Of a stretch of DNA of 6,274 nucleotides, positions 6,167 through 6,274 are shown piece by piece; the stretch's first letter is position 1; the number at the start of each line of letters is the position of its first letter. The stretch covers positions 1 through 6,274 of the forward strand of contig JANNHP010000367.1 of NCBI GenBank assembly GCA_031404455.1, given 5' to 3'. The position numbers and the translations under genes are program-made. Source of the stretch: JANNHP01 sp031404455. GTDB lineage: Bacteria; Planctomycetota; JAJSAM01; JAJVHW01. The notes under the pieces were generated by a model that did no database searches, was not told the DNA's origin, and saw only the letters and a list, made by a program, of their open reading frames with translations.

Positions 6167-6194
6167 TCCGACGAGACACGCCGCATACCTGCGC

Positions 6195-6229
6195 TGGTAG
6201 GGGCGACGCCTTCGGCGCCCCCCCTCCCA
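6195..6229. repeat. Imperfect 35-base palindrome upstream of the FG-GAP gene
   Basis: The 16-base arm at 6195-6210 (TGGTAGGGGCGACGCC) pairs at 13 of 16 positions with 6214-6229 around a TTC loop. It lies 9 bases upstream of the ATG at 6186 and about 30 bases from the annotated GTG. Its GTAGGGGCG arm and GC-rich stem look like short dispersed palindromic (REP-like) repeats found between genes in many GC-rich genomes, but a second clear copy is not present here. It could also act as a leader hairpin. Confidence 0.55.
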
Positions 6230-6274
6230 GTTGACCCAGCCGCGCGCGGGTTTGTTTTAGTTTGGGGGTTGAAT

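Noticed and set aside
4335..6179. Alternate minus-strand frame across the FG-GAP gene
   Set aside because: The translation is arginine-rich and lacks domains. The frame ending at 4460 carries the FG-GAP loops and the ASPIC domain.
234..6204. TAGGGGC occurring in three non-coding spots (234-240, 2350-2356, 6198-6204)
   Set aside because: The shared part is only seven bases and the flanks differ. The first copy includes a ribosome binding site. Chance is sufficient without genome-wide counts.
6230..6274. Promoter or terminator signals at the right edge (CCGCGCGCGG then a T-rich tract; TTGACC at 6231; TAAAAC on the minus strand at 6259-6254)
   Set aside because: The palindrome has almost no stem once a loop is allowed. 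No plus-strand gene ends here, and any minus-strand -35 element would fall outside the window.

Overview
This 6.3-kb window is GC-rich bacterial DNA (by eye well above 60% G+C, with strong third-position G/C bias). It carries five complete protein genes plus a mobile-element remnant at the left edge. Three products have export or lipoprotein signals, one is a c-type cytochrome, and one is a large FG-GAP/VCBS protein with an ASPIC/UnbV tail. That mix is typical of Gram-negative-type bacteria with many exported proteins, such as Planctomycetota, Acidobacteriota or Myxococcota. The phylum cannot be fixed from this sequence alone. No rRNA, tRNA, CRISPR array or phage gene was seen.

Layout from left to right. 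Positions 1-98 hold a minus-strand scrap of an IS4-type transposase with an in-frame stop. Positions 106-215 hold a large nested inverted repeat. A plus-strand ClC-type anion channel/transporter with two CBS domains and a TrkA_C/RCK_C domain runs from 245 to 2293. A 113-bp convergent gap with a weak hairpin follows. Positions 2407-3276 (minus) encode an exported protein with two thioredoxin-like domains. Positions 3277-3363 form a divergent promoter region with an ECF-sigma-like promoter and a perfect inverted repeat. Positions 3364-3858 (plus) encode a small unrecognised lipoprotein. Positions 3863-4285 (minus) encode an exported monoheme cytochrome c, whose stop lies 4 bp from the lipoprotein stop. 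Positions 4286-4459 are intergenic, with a candidate promoter and a hairpin. Positions 4460-6166 (minus) encode a lipoprotein-like CRTAC1-type FG-GAP/ASPIC protein. Positions 6195-6229 form an imperfect hairpin just upstream of that gene's unclear start.

The genes do not form one operon, because orientations alternate and most genes appear to have their own signals. The common theme is the cell envelope: anion transport across the inner membrane, a periplasmic thiol protein, a periplasmic cytochrome and two candidate lipoproteins. A joint pathway is not demonstrated. I found no convincing previously undescribed system. The most checkable oddities are the altered ClC selectivity motifs, the nested palindrome upstream of the ClC gene, the ECF-like promoter of the thioredoxin-like gene, and the FG-GAP gene whose signal peptide is complete only if one base is missing from the sequence.
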